From a virus, in IMG/VR virus record IMGVR_UViG_3300028393_000140, positions 1-40,726 of that record: DNA of 40,726 bases, one strand, 5' to 3'. Below, one piece after another: positions 1 to 6,649 of the stretch (its first letter is position 1; each line of letters opens with the position of its first letter). Below the pieces are notes generated by a model. That model was not told the DNA's origin, did no database searches, and saw only the letters and a program-made list of their open reading frames with translations. Made by a program: the position numbers and the translations under genes.

Positions 1-196
1 CTTTCCTGAAGTAACAGACACCAATAGGCAGCGAGTTGTTATCGTCGCTAAGCGAGTGTGTGGATCTTGTATCCATCAAACTGAATGTGCTGAGTGGGCT
101 ATCGCCAACGAACAACACGGTATTTGGGGTGGACTAACTCCAATGGAACGCCGAACAATTCGTATAAGAAAAAAGATGAAGTTTCCGGAGGGTTAA
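1..196 (+). CDS. whiB: WhiB-family regulator, 3' part (duplicate of the gene at 40466)
   Basis: This is the carboxy-terminal part of the same WhiB gene whose complete copy lies at 40466-40720. It is truncated here only because the contig is cut inside the gene. It carries three of the four iron-sulphur cysteines (CxxC then C six residues on) and the GIWGG turn typical of WhiB proteins. Its stop codon (194-196) abuts the GTG start of the helicase gene, so the two genes are joined in one operon across the contig ends. Confidence 0.93.
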   Translation, partial: FPEVTDTNRQRVVIVAKRVCGSCIHQTECAEWAIANEQHGIWGGLTPMERRTIRIRKKMKFPEG

Positions 197-202
197 GTGC
201 TT
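1..202. repeat. Terminal direct repeat, left copy
   Basis: Bases 1-202 match 40525-40726 with a single mismatch: T at 76 against C at 40600. The mismatch is synonymous (both codons are His of WhiB). This shows that the contig wraps around on itself, as expected for a circular assembly of a circularly permuted or terminally redundant phage genome. The mismatch argues that the two copies come from different molecules of a population rather than from duplicated reads. Confidence 0.95.
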
Positions 203-1024
203 AGTCTTACTAGGGCTTGGAGTGGTGTAACAACCAAGGCTACTCCCCTGCCCGATGTGTGGCCTGTACTTAAAACTGCACAGATTAGATTCCGTAGGGG
301 TCAAGTCTGTATGGTTGCAGCAGCGCCAAACGTAGGTAAGTCTATGTTTTCTCTGGTTTATGCGTTGAAAGCAGAAGTACCAACGTTATTCTTTTCCGCC
401 GATACCGATACAGCAACTGTAATGATTCGAGCAGCTTCACATTTATCAGGTCACTCTCAAATTACTGTTGAGACAAACCTCAATGTTAATACTGGCTATT
501 ACAATAAATACAACGAGAAGATGAAGCACATATCCTGGGTCTTTGACTCTTCGCCATCATTAGATGACATTGAGTTAGAGATCAAGGCATACATAGAGTT
601 GTATGGGATTGCTCCTGAGTTGATTGTGATAGACAACCTGATGAATGTGGCTGCCGAAACAGATAATGAATGGGCAGGGCTTCGCGCTATTATGATGGAG
701 TTGCACGATATGGCTCGAAAGACTGAAGCCTGTGTGCTAGTTCTCCACCACGTTAGCGAGCAGAGTGAGTACGGCAATACCTTTAATGCCCCACCTCGCA
801 GGGCTATACACGGCAAGGTAGCCCAACTACCTAGCCTTATCCTTACTCTTGGCTTTGATCCATTACGCAAGGAGTTGAAGGTGGCAGTAGTGAAGAATCG
901 CTACGGTCCACACGCTGCCGATGGCACAGTAAATACTCCATTAGCTGTAGATTATGCAACGTGTCAGATCAGCGAGATGCACTTTCAATCTAATAGGTTT
1001 GACCAAGGGAGTATGTACCAGTGA
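197..1024 (+). CDS. DnaB/RecA-like replicative helicase ATPase
   Basis: Predicted 275 aa ATPase of the DnaB/RecA fold, probably the replication-fork helicase. A Walker A loop, PNVGKS, is at residues 44-49; the usual first glycine is replaced by alanine. A Walker B strand, LIVID, is at 142-146. A later LVLHH segment and a VVKNRYG motif resemble the core of hexameric DnaB-type helicases. It lacks a DnaB N-terminal domain, so it corresponds to the motor domain only, as in many small phage helicases. The GTG start at 197 directly follows the whiB stop and has a GGAGG ribosome site five bases upstream. Its end overlaps the next gene by four bases (GTGA). A RadA- or RepA-like ATPase is the main alternative. 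Confidence 0.75.
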   Translation: MLSLTRAWSGVTTKATPLPDVWPVLKTAQIRFRRGQVCMVAAAPNVGKSMFSLVYALKAEVPTLFFSADTDTATVMIRAASHLSGHSQITVETNLNVNTGYYNKYNEKMKHISWVFDSSPSLDDIELEIKAYIELYGIAPELIVIDNLMNVAAETDNEWAGLRAIMMELHDMARKTEACVLVLHHVSEQSEYGNTFNAPPRRAIHGKVAQLPSLILTLGFDPLRKELKVAVVKNRYGPHAADGTVNTPLAVDYATCQISEMHFQSNRFDQGSMYQ

Positions 1025-1371
1025 GTGTCAAGTACAACAAGGTCAAGGGTGCTGCCTTTGAGATAGACATTATGAAGTGGTTTAGATCCCTGGGCTTTGA
1101 CGCTGAGCGCTTACGCTTGGCAGGAGCTGAAGATGAAGGTGATGTAGTAGTGGTCGTTGCTGGTAAGACCTACCTCTTTGAGTGTAAGAACACTCAGTCG
1201 CTGCAACTTGATGAGTTCTGGCGGCAGATAGAGGTAGAGGCTAAGAACTATGCCAAGCAACGAAAGATAGATCCTCCTTTGCACTATGTGTTATGGAAGC
1301 GCAAGCGCAAGGGAATCAATAAGACTTGGGTAATCCAAGAACTAGAGCAATGGCTAGAGGAGAAGAAATGA
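1021..1371 (+). CDS. Holliday junction resolvase-like PD-(D/E)xK nuclease
   Basis: A 116 aa protein with the compact layout of archaeal/phage Hjc-type resolvases: Glu14 in the first helix, Asp41 in a GDVVV strand, and Glu54-x-Lys56 in the next strand (FECKN). The motif spacing and length fit the family, which cuts four-way junctions during recombination or before packaging. It starts with GTG and overlaps the helicase stop by four bases. It is translationally coupled to the next gene by an ATGA overlap. A VRR-NUC or generic restriction-like nuclease is an alternative. Confidence 0.72.
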   Translation: MSVKYNKVKGAAFEIDIMKWFRSLGFDAERLRLAGAEDEGDVVVVVAGKTYLFECKNTQSLQLDEFWRQIEVEAKNYAKQRKIDPPLHYVLWKRKRKGINKTWVIQELEQWLEEKK

Positions 1372-1580
1372 TAGGCGGTTTACCTCAATACCAAATTACT
1401 TGTAATTGCGGTATGAGAATTACTGGACTTAATGAAAAGAATCTTGTTAGTTTAGTAAAACTCCATCTTGAATCAGGTATTTATCACACTGCTTATGTAT
1501 TTCTTAATAGACTTATGCCAGGTGATAGTGAATTAGAAAGAGTAATTAAAGAAGCAACATCTATAGGAGGAAAGAAATGA
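1368..1580 (+). CDS. Small CxC protein, unknown function
   Basis: A 70 aa protein of unknown function. A CNCG pair near residues 10-13 suggests half of a metal site, followed by a helical region. The ATG at 1368 is preferred over the upstream in-frame ATG at 1326 because it sits behind a strong GAGGAG site and gives the ATGA overlap with the nuclease stop that is common in this operon. It overlaps the next gene by four bases. Confidence 0.7.
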   Translation: MIGGLPQYQITCNCGMRITGLNEKNLVSLVKLHLESGIYHTAYVFLNRLMPGDSELERVIKEATSIGGKK

Positions 1581-1699
1581 CACCAACACCAGACGGAATA
1601 ATCAGTACCTCTAAGGTATGGAGTGGAGATCAACCACAGACTCAAGAGGAAGTAGATGCAGCAAAGAAGGCGGAAGAGGAGAATAAGAATGAAGGTTAA
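1577..1699 (+). CDS. Very small acidic protein, unknown
   Basis: A 40 aa ORF starting ATGA over the stop of the previous gene, with AGGAGG eight bases upstream. Its C-terminal half is rich in Glu, Lys, Ala and Gln and likely helical. No family is recognised. Overlapping starts and stops on both sides and the strong ribosome site support real translation. Confidence 0.6.
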   Translation: MTPTPDGIISTSKVWSGDQPQTQEEVDAAKKAEEENKNEG

Positions 1700-1853
1700 A
1701 TACAAGCAATCACGCAGGATAGATTCAATAGGGTCAATCTTTAGAGCGATTTTTAGTATCAGTTATTTTGACAATGATGAAAGTCGCAAAGCACTAACAA
1801 TAGTTTTCTTAAATCGTGAATGGTACTGGGCTATTGGGAAGTCGGAAGCATAA
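1689..1853 (+). CDS. Small basic protein, unknown
   Basis: A 54 aa ORF from ATG 1689, placed after a GAGGAG site and overlapping the preceding gene by 11 bases. The N-terminus is strongly basic (KVKYKQSRR), followed by a hydrophobic stretch (IGSIFRAIFSISYF) that could be amphipathic. No function can be assigned. Its stop shares an A with the next ATG. Confidence 0.5.
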   Translation: MKVKYKQSRRIDSIGSIFRAIFSISYFDNDESRKALTIVFLNREWYWAIGKSEA

Positions 1854-2026
1854 TGATCTGTTACGAATGTACTAGAGCTGGCGAGGAGAATAGCGCCGGA
1901 CATTTCAAGCGTAGTGCTAACCACCACGAGAAGTGCAAGGGATGCGAATGTCAACACAAGACTGGTCACGGGTGGTTCGTAAGCAAAGATTCAAAGGCTC
2001 CGTTGATGCAAATACAATCCCCATAG
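1853..2026 (+). CDS. Small zinc-finger-like protein
   Basis: A 57 aa ORF starting in a TAATG overlap. It holds CYEC near the N-terminus and CKGCEC with nearby histidines in the middle, the layout of a small zinc-binding protein. Its 3' part overlaps the primase zinc-finger gene by 79 bases in another frame, so the C-terminal tail may be little constrained. Function unknown. Confidence 0.55.
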   Translation: MICYECTRAGEENSAGHFKRSANHHEKCKGCECQHKTGHGWFVSKDSKAPLMQIQSP

Positions 2027-2325
2027 GAGTAATCGTTACCCACTTCGGAGGGGAAGTGAGAGATGGCAGGGCAGTATCAGTGCGCTGCTGTCTCCACAAC
2101 GACTCTCGAAGGTCTGCTGTTATTAACACCATAGATAACTTGTACTTTTGCCACACCTGCGGCAAAGGGGGCAACGCTGTAAACATTATTCAGATCATAG
2201 AGAACTTGGAGTTCAAGGATGCCCTCGTTAGAGCAGTTGAAATCGCTGGCAGTAGCAGCCCATCACTACGCGGATCACATAAGTCCCGACGCACTAGCGT
2301 ATCTCGCAGGTCGTGGAATCTCTGA
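1948..2325 (+). CDS. DNA primase CHC2-type zinc-binding protein
   Basis: Zinc-binding half of a split primase, about 125 aa from ATG 1948. Cys47-x2-His50 and Cys68-x2-Cys71 form the CHC2 zinc ribbon that reads template DNA in DnaG/T7 gp4-type primases, followed by the typical helix pair (FKDALVRAVEIAG). ATG 1948 is chosen because AAGGG lies six bases upstream; GTG 1933 and ATG 1942 are in-frame alternatives. The last 107 bases overlap the TOPRIM gene in a different frame. The C-terminal tail there is Ser/Arg-rich. The two genes together supply a primase. Confidence 0.82.
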   Translation: MSTQDWSRVVRKQRFKGSVDANTIPIGVIVTHFGGEVRDGRAVSVRCCLHNDSRRSAVINTIDNLYFCHTCGKGGNAVNIIQIIENLEFKDALVRAVEIAGSSSPSLRGSHKSRRTSVSRRSWNL

Positions 2326-2872
2326 GCAGGTAGCTGGACTCTATTCACTAGGCACCATTACCGATCCTGCCAATGGTCACGAGTCCCATAAAGGGTGGTT
2401 ATCTATCCCTTACTTTACCGCTAATGGCCTATGCGTAGGCTTTAAGTTTCGCCGCTTAGATGATGGCAAACCCAAGTATGGCTCACCACTAGGGCAAAAG
2501 TCCCACCTCTATAACGTCACTGACATCACCAAGGACTCACCAAACATAGTGGTATGCGAGGGTGAGTTAGATGCAGTCGTAGCCTCCGGCGTATTAGGTA
2601 TGCCAGCAGTAGGTGTACCAGGAGTAGCAGCGTGGAAGCCACACTTTGCTAAGTTATTAGGTGGCTATGAGAATGTATTTGTAGTAGGAGATAACGACAT
2701 TAAAGATGATGGCTCTAATCCAGGAGCTGAGTTCTCTAGGCGTGTCGCAAGCGAGGTGATGAACGCAACAATAGTAAACTTACCCGCAGGTAGTGATCTC
2801 AACGATTACTTCCTTAACTATGGCGAGGACGCGGCGAGAAGATTACTGATGGGAGAGGGCGCTAATGTATGA
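2219..2872 (+). CDS. DNA primase TOPRIM-domain protein
   Basis: A 217 aa catalytic half of the split primase. The TOPRIM metal-binding core is visible as CEGELDA (Glu114) followed by VVGDND (residues 155-160) and DDGSNPGA, as in T7 gp4-like primases. The N-terminal part (residues 20-100) matches the region that precedes TOPRIM in phage primases. The ATG lies inside the CHC2 gene, one frame over, with a weak AAGG site, so translation is either coupled or produced by a +1 shift from the CHC2 frame. No helicase domain is fused; the separate ATPase at 197 would serve that role. Confidence 0.83.
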   Translation: MPSLEQLKSLAVAAHHYADHISPDALAYLAGRGISEQVAGLYSLGTITDPANGHESHKGWLSIPYFTANGLCVGFKFRRLDDGKPKYGSPLGQKSHLYNVTDITKDSPNIVVCEGELDAVVASGVLGMPAVGVPGVAAWKPHFAKLLGGYENVFVVGDNDIKDDGSNPGAEFSRRVASEVMNATIVNLPAGSDLNDYFLNYGEDAARRLLMGEGANV

Positions 2873-3281
2873 ATCAAGTTCCACCGGAAATGATGGAATT
2901 AGTCCTCGTACTACAGAACTTGGGGCTGGAGATCCTGGCTTTGAATGGTTCAGAGCAGACCATCTTAGTAAGAATAAAACCAGTACGCCATTAAGTGACC
3001 ACCCTGCCGTTCTTTCCTATCGGCAAGAGGGTGTATCTACAGATAGTTTAGTTTCTTTTATTGAATCCTTCGCTTCCCTTCGCGCTAGTCGAGTCAAGAA
3101 GATTGGTCATCAACAGTATTCCCTTGCAAAAGGGCAGAAGTTTGAGACTTTCTCCGCCGAAGAAACTATTAAAGAATTGATTGAAGAGTTAGCAGATGCC
3201 GGCAACTACATTGATTTCCTTGCTATTAAGTTGCTCAACCTAGTATCAACTATAGAACAGAGCGATCTTTATTGTGACTGA
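2865..3281 (+). CDS. MazG-like nucleotide pyrophosphohydrolase domain protein (tentative)
   Basis: A 138 aa protein. The C-terminal half (residues 85-130) has a helix with the pattern ETIKELIEELADAGNYI. This resembles the acidic EExxE...D helices of all-alpha NTP pyrophosphohydrolases (MazG/dUTPase-2-like), which bind magnesium and cleave (d)NTPs. The N-terminal half is unlike any family I know. It overlaps the primase stop by eight bases. The acidic helix is seen directly; the enzymatic role is inferred. Phages use such proteins to adjust nucleotide pools or counter ppGpp. Confidence 0.45.
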   Translation: MYESSSTGNDGISPRTTELGAGDPGFEWFRADHLSKNKTSTPLSDHPAVLSYRQEGVSTDSLVSFIESFASLRASRVKKIGHQQYSLAKGQKFETFSAEETIKELIEELADAGNYIDFLAIKLLNLVSTIEQSDLYCD

Positions 3282-3909
3282 TAAACTCCATCCCACTCTC
3301 TACGACATTGTTCCAAGCGTAGCGAGTGTAGTATCCAAGCGGTTTCGCCATTGGGTTGAGCGAGAAGATGTTATTCAAGAGTGCTGGTTGTGGGCGACGT
3401 TAAAGAACAGAACCTTCTGCGAGCTACTAGATGAGCCTGATCCTGAGAAGCGGGTGCAGAACGAGAAGCGTATAGCCTGGCAGATGAAGCGAGTAGCAGA
3501 ACGCTACTCTCGCAAAGAGAAAGCCAATAAGTCTGGCTATCAAACTAGCGATGAATCTTTCTATGAAACTACCACTATCGCTCAACTACTGCCCTTTGTT
3601 ATCTCCTCCGTTGTCTCTGGTGTTGCCTTGCAACAAGCCCAAGAGATGATTAACGATGGTACTCCTAAAAAGCCTAGCGTTCCTGCTGAGAGTGGCAACC
3701 TGCTGGCTATGCTCATTGACATCAAGCGTGGGTATCTTAAGTTAGAGGTAGAAGAGAAAGACATACTTGAGAAGCGCTACCTTGATAGCTGGACTCTTGA
3801 ACGAATTGCTCAGTACTTCGAGTGCGCTATCTCCACCGCAGATCGCAGGTGCGCCAGTGCTATGCGTAAACTACAAGAAAACTTAGGCGGTAACACTCCT
3901 TGGAATTAA
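3274..3909 (+). CDS. Sigma-70-like transcription factor
   Basis: A 211 aa protein with a degenerate sigma-70 layout. Residues about 14-42 (VVSKRFRHWVEREDVIQECW) resemble region 2, which binds core polymerase and the -10 element. Residues about 155-205 (EKDILEKRYLDSWTLERIAQYF and following) form the region 4 helix-turn-helix that reads the -35 element. The middle is poorly conserved. The start is GTG 3274, overlapping the previous stop by eight bases. Together with WhiB, which in actinobacteria binds sigma region 4, it likely redirects host RNA polymerase to phage promoters. Confidence 0.7.
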   Translation: MTDKLHPTLYDIVPSVASVVSKRFRHWVEREDVIQECWLWATLKNRTFCELLDEPDPEKRVQNEKRIAWQMKRVAERYSRKEKANKSGYQTSDESFYETTTIAQLLPFVISSVVSGVALQQAQEMINDGTPKKPSVPAESGNLLAMLIDIKRGYLKLEVEEKDILEKRYLDSWTLERIAQYFECAISTADRRCASAMRKLQENLGGNTPWN

Positions 3910-4286
3910 AAGAGCCAGAGTTATTTGATTACTTGAAAGAGTTTCATTACTCAGACCTAGAGAAATCCGATGAGTTTGACACTTGGGATTGTGTATCCCT
4001 TGAGCATAAGATGTTTATAGAATTGAAATCTCGCAAGACTCACTACGCTGAACTGCTGATTGAAGAGATGAAATACCAGGCTCTAGTGATGGCAGCAGGT
4101 ATGCGCTCGCTGACTCCTTGGTACATTAACGCCACTCCAGAGGGTATCTGGGGCTTCAACCTTGCCACTTTACCCGCCCCAACTTGGGCTGATAAGTGGC
4201 TGCCTAATACAACAGAGTTTTCTAATAAGTCCTCGCGCAATAAGCTCGTGGGATTCTTTAAGGTAGAAGATGGAGTTGCGTTTTGA
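3900..4286 (+). CDS. PD-(D/E)xK nuclease-like protein
   Basis: A 128 aa protein starting at TTG 3900 inside the end of the sigma-like gene. Residues 28-50 contain an acidic DTWDCVSLEHK segment followed by a FIELKSRK strand. This is the D...(E)xK arrangement of restriction-like nucleases, and basic residues plus helices follow. Phage proteins of this small type are often annotated only as hypothetical. The motif is visible; catalysis is inferred. The position between sigma factor and FmdB-like protein gives no further clue. Confidence 0.5.
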   Translation: MELKEPELFDYLKEFHYSDLEKSDEFDTWDCVSLEHKMFIELKSRKTHYAELLIEEMKYQALVMAAGMRSLTPWYINATPEGIWGFNLATLPAPTWADKWLPNTTEFSNKSSRNKLVGFFKVEDGVAF

Positions 4287-4459
4287 TCTATAGTTTTAAG
4301 TGTGAGTGTGGAAACTTGAGTGATCTTGAGCGATCTATCCACTCCAAAGTAGATACTCCTATGTGTGATCTCTGCGCTCAACCTATGCACCGGATCTTTT
4401 CACCGCCCACTATCACCTTCAAAGGTAAGGGCTTTTACTCTAACGATAAGCGCCAATAG
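4283..4459 (+). CDS. FmdB-family small zinc ribbon protein
   Basis: A 58 aa ORF starting TTG 4283 over the previous stop. It has the FmdB layout: an N-terminal YSFKCECG pair, a second CDLC pair at residues 28-31, then the family's PPTITFKGKGFYSND tail. FmdB proteins are putative transcriptional regulators of unknown mechanism. It is the last gene before the hairpin at 4464 and closes the rightward early operon. Confidence 0.82.
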   Translation: MIYSFKCECGNLSDLERSIHSKVDTPMCDLCAQPMHRIFSPPTITFKGKGFYSNDKRQ

Positions 4460-4463
4460 TAAA

Positions 4464-4488
4464 GCCCCCTGCAAAGGTTACAGGGGGC
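4464..4488. terminator. Hairpin between convergent operons
   Basis: An eight-base-pair perfect stem (GCCCCCTG/CAGGGGGC) with a nine-base loop, located five bases after the FmdB stop and before the end of the leftward operon. On the minus strand it is followed by TTTACTATT, on the plus strand by no T-run. It therefore reads best as a terminator for the leftward operon and a weaker one for the rightward operon. Confidence 0.65.
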
Positions 4489-4544
4489 CTACTACGCAGG
4501 GTGTGACGGAAAGGTGTATCGCACCCCACTACCCGATAGAAAAA

Positions 4545-5342
4545 TTACTGGGTCAAAGTATCACAGATGTTACCAATCAACCACTCAACTACAGGCACAG
4601 CCACCGCATTACCCATCTGCTTGTACCTGGCTGAGTCTGATTGTCCTGCTGTCCAGTCATCAGGAAAACCCTGCAACCGCTCGCACTCTAAAGGTGTGAG
4701 CCTTCTTACCTGAGTCTGAATCTCTGCTGCCATACCTCCCCCATTTCGTCGAAGCGTTGGTGATACCTCTTCACTTGGTTGAGCATCAAGTCCTTGTGTG
4801 TGACTAAAGATTGTTGCCACTCCGTGACCTCCAACTGTATCTATTGTAAACATAGGTTCACCTGCTTCACCAAAGCCCTTGCCTTGAGGACCTGCGGTAT
4901 CGCTTCTACCAATTACTGTACCTTGTATGGCGTAAGCCACAGACTGTGCGCCAGTTCTATCTAGCGTATAAGAGGGATCATTTTCATTACCTACACCCAA
5001 GCCATTTTGTTCTTTATTCATTTCTCTTCCATCTTGTATTGGGTAGTAAACCATAGGCATATTGTTTCCTCCCGTACCCATACGAGCTTGTAATGTGTTG
5101 ATAACTCCACCTTGGATTCGCACATCATCTACTCGATTACCATAAAAGATGATAACAGTTGTTCGCACATCACCATTATCAAAAGCATTTAGCGTTGGCA
5201 TAACGCCTCCCTCCACCCAAGTTTCGTAGTCATCCTCGTTCTGCGCTCGCCTACTCTTTGTGAACCACAAGGTTTTCGCTTCCTCCACCAAGATCACCAC
5301 CTGCGGATCGTAGTGTTCCCACTCCCTCTTTGTACCCACCAA
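4545..5342 (-). CDS. DNA cytosine-5 methyltransferase, C-terminal part (second frame)
   Basis: C-terminal portion of the methyltransferase that begins at 6063, read in another frame. Genuine coding probably starts near 5258, where the frame continues SRRAQNEDDYETW. The end (RRLTPLECERLQGFPDDWT ... YKQMGNAVAVPVV) is motif IX/X of C5 methyltransferases, which completes the SAM pocket. Between lies a long target-recognition region built from loosely repeated units ending in patterns such as PTLNAFDN, NTLQARMGTGG, YTLDRTGAQ, FTIDTVGGHG and PTLRRNGGG. Neither frame alone contains a full enzyme. It is the last gene of the leftward operon. Confidence 0.8.
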   Translation of the reverse strand: MVGTKREWEHYDPQVVILVEEAKTLWFTKSRRAQNEDDYETWVEGGVMPTLNAFDNGDVRTTVIIFYGNRVDDVRIQGGVINTLQARMGTGGNNMPMVYYPIQDGREMNKEQNGLGVGNENDPSYTLDRTGAQSVAYAIQGTVIGRSDTAGPQGKGFGEAGEPMFTIDTVGGHGVATIFSHTQGLDAQPSEEVSPTLRRNGGGMAAEIQTQVRRLTPLECERLQGFPDDWTAGQSDSARYKQMGNAVAVPVVEWLIGNICDTLTQ

Positions 5343-6063
5343 AAGAGGAGGGAGTAACTACCACATTATCTTCTGGTCTTTTGTATGAGGTGGAGGTTAT
5401 GGTTGCAGGTCCTTCTGTGTACCCTGCGAAACTTGATTGACCAAAGCTTCTTGGAGCGCCGGCGGTAGCGTCTTGCCCCTCTTGTTGGCTCGACGCAGGA
5501 TTCCCTCGCAAGCCTTGGGACTTAAAAAGTATTTCGGCAACGCTGTCGGAAATAGAACGTCTGCCAACGATGAAGATACGCCGCCTCCGTTGGGGTACTC
5601 CGAAGTATTGAGCATCAAGCACACGCCACCCAACAGAATACCCGATGTCGGCCATCGTCCCGATGACGACTCCAAAATCTTTTCCTTCGTTACTGGATAG
5701 CAGACCAGGGACGTTTTCGATGAGGAAGTATTCGCTTTTCGTTTCTTCCACAAGTCTTGCAATTTCCCAGAATAACCCGCTTCTTTCGCCAGCAAGACCA
5801 GCCCTTTTGCCAGCAACGCTGAGGTCTTGGCAGGGAAATCCTCCTGCAATAATTCCTGTGCTTGGATTAAATCCTGCTCCAATTAAATCACTCCCTTTTA
5901 CTGTAGTTACATCATCAAATAATTTACTATCGGGAAAATGCTTTGCCAATACACTCTGGCAATGCTTATCTATTTCTACGGAGGCAACGACCTTTACGCC
6001 GTTGCGCTCCATAGCCAGATCAAAACCGCCCACACCTGCAAATAGGGAAACTCCTGTAATCAT
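5251..6063 (-). CDS. DNA cytosine-5 methyltransferase, N-terminal part (frameshifted)
   Basis: Catalytic portion of a Dcm-type methyltransferase that transfers methyl from SAM to C5 of cytosine. Motif I FAGVGG is at residues 8-13, the catalytic PCQ at 77-79 (Cys78), ENV at 116-118, and QRRRR (motif VIII) at 158-162. The frame ends soon after NLVVHKE with a stop, while motifs IX-X lie in the overlapping frame at 4545-5342. Removing one base from the AAA run (plus strand TTT at 5257-5259) joins both halves into a protein of about 500 aa. This may be a sequence error, an inactivating mutation, phase variation or recoding. Its ATG follows the transglycosylase stop directly (TAAATG). The likely role is protecting phage DNA from host restriction. 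Confidence 0.88.
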   Translation of the reverse strand: MITGVSLFAGVGGFDLAMERNGVKVVASVEIDKHCQSVLAKHFPDSKLFDDVTTVKGSDLIGAGFNPSTGIIAGGFPCQDLSVAGKRAGLAGERSGLFWEIARLVEETKSEYFLIENVPGLLSSNEGKDFGVVIGTMADIGYSVGWRVLDAQYFGVPQRRRRIFIVGRRSISDSVAEILFKSQGLRGNPASSQQEGQDATAGAPRSFGQSSFAGYTEGPATITSTSYKRPEDNVVVTPSSFGGYKEGVGTLRSAGGDLGGGSENLVVHKE

Positions 6064-6501
6064 TTAGTACCAGTTGTGTCGCTTGTGGAAGTGCAAGGCT
6101 CTGCAAGGTGTGTGGTGGCGGACAGAGATGTATCTAAGACCGCGTAGGATTTGAATAGCAGGGTCGCTGCTGCTTTCTCCAAGGATCTGAGCAATGCCGT
6201 AAGCTGTGCTTCTTGGTTTGCCCTTACTGTTTCTTGGTCTGGCGTAGGTATCAAACCTACTTTCAGAGGTCCAAAGGGTGAGAAGGCATTGGGATTGACT
6301 GCCTCTCCACCCGTAACCAATCGAAGCGTAACTGACTGCGAGCTTGCGGTTATAGTTCTTTTCACTTGTTGTCGCCTTCCTCTCCATAAACAAGGGAAGA
6401 ATCTCCACCCTGGGCGTTGCTATGTTCGATACTGGTATGAATACCCACAATAAAATCAGTATTACCATCAAGGTCAATCCACTTTTTACCCTGCGATTCA
6501 T
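6064..6501 (-). CDS. Membrane-anchored lytic transglycosylase-like protein
   Basis: A 145 aa protein with an N-terminal hydrophobic segment (residues 9-28), probably a signal anchor, then a lysozyme-like SLT domain. The pattern LLTLWTSESRFD (Glu80 as presumed catalytic acid), TAYGIAQI, QILRGLRYI and a final HNWY match the actinobacterial secreted transglycosylase type, which cleaves peptidoglycan glycan strands. Two cysteines (72, 133) could form a disulphide outside the cell. ATG 6501 with GAGGAG ten bases upstream is chosen; a shorter start at 6387 would lose the anchor. The first 140 bases overlap the gene at 6362-6649 in another frame. Confidence 0.78.
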   Translation of the reverse strand: MNRRVKSGLTLMVILILLWVFIPVSNIATPRVEILPLFMERKATTSEKNYNRKLAVSYASIGYGWRGSQSQCLLTLWTSESRFDTYARPRNSKGKPRSTAYGIAQILGESSSDPAIQILRGLRYISVRHHTPCRALHFHKRHNWY

Positions 6502-6649
6502 CTGCTTGTTTCTCCTCTTCCAAAAATACCCGATACTCTTCGGGGTATTTCTTTGCAAGTTTCACAAGCGCACGATCTCGCGCTCGTCTGTAGTTCCTTT
6601 GCCACACCTCTCGTGTGATTGCAACTTTAAGCCTCTTCTCATTAACCAT
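6362..6649 (-). CDS. Conserved-looking acidic/basic protein, unknown
   Basis: A 95 aa protein: a basic helical N-terminal half (REVWQRNYRRARDRALVKLAKKYP) followed by an acidic half. No family is assigned. ATG 6649 is preferred over 6670 because a GGAAGAG site precedes it. Its 3' half overlaps the start of the transglycosylase gene, so bases 6362-6501 appear to encode two proteins. It also overlaps the stop of the tiny membrane gene upstream. Confidence 0.65.
   Translation of the reverse strand: MVNEKRLKVAITREVWQRNYRRARDRALVKLAKKYPEEYRVFLEEEKQADESQGKKWIDLDGNTDFIVGIHTSIEHSNAQGGDSSLVYGEEGDNK

Noticed and set aside
499-870. 123-codon leftward ORF opposite the helicase
   Set aside because: Antisense shadow within a gene with Walker motifs; composition Ser/Arg-rich without pattern.
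6060-6365. 101-codon leftward ORF over the transglycosylase gene
   Set aside because: Shadow frame of the transglycosylase, whose own frame has clear family motifs; no ribosome site.
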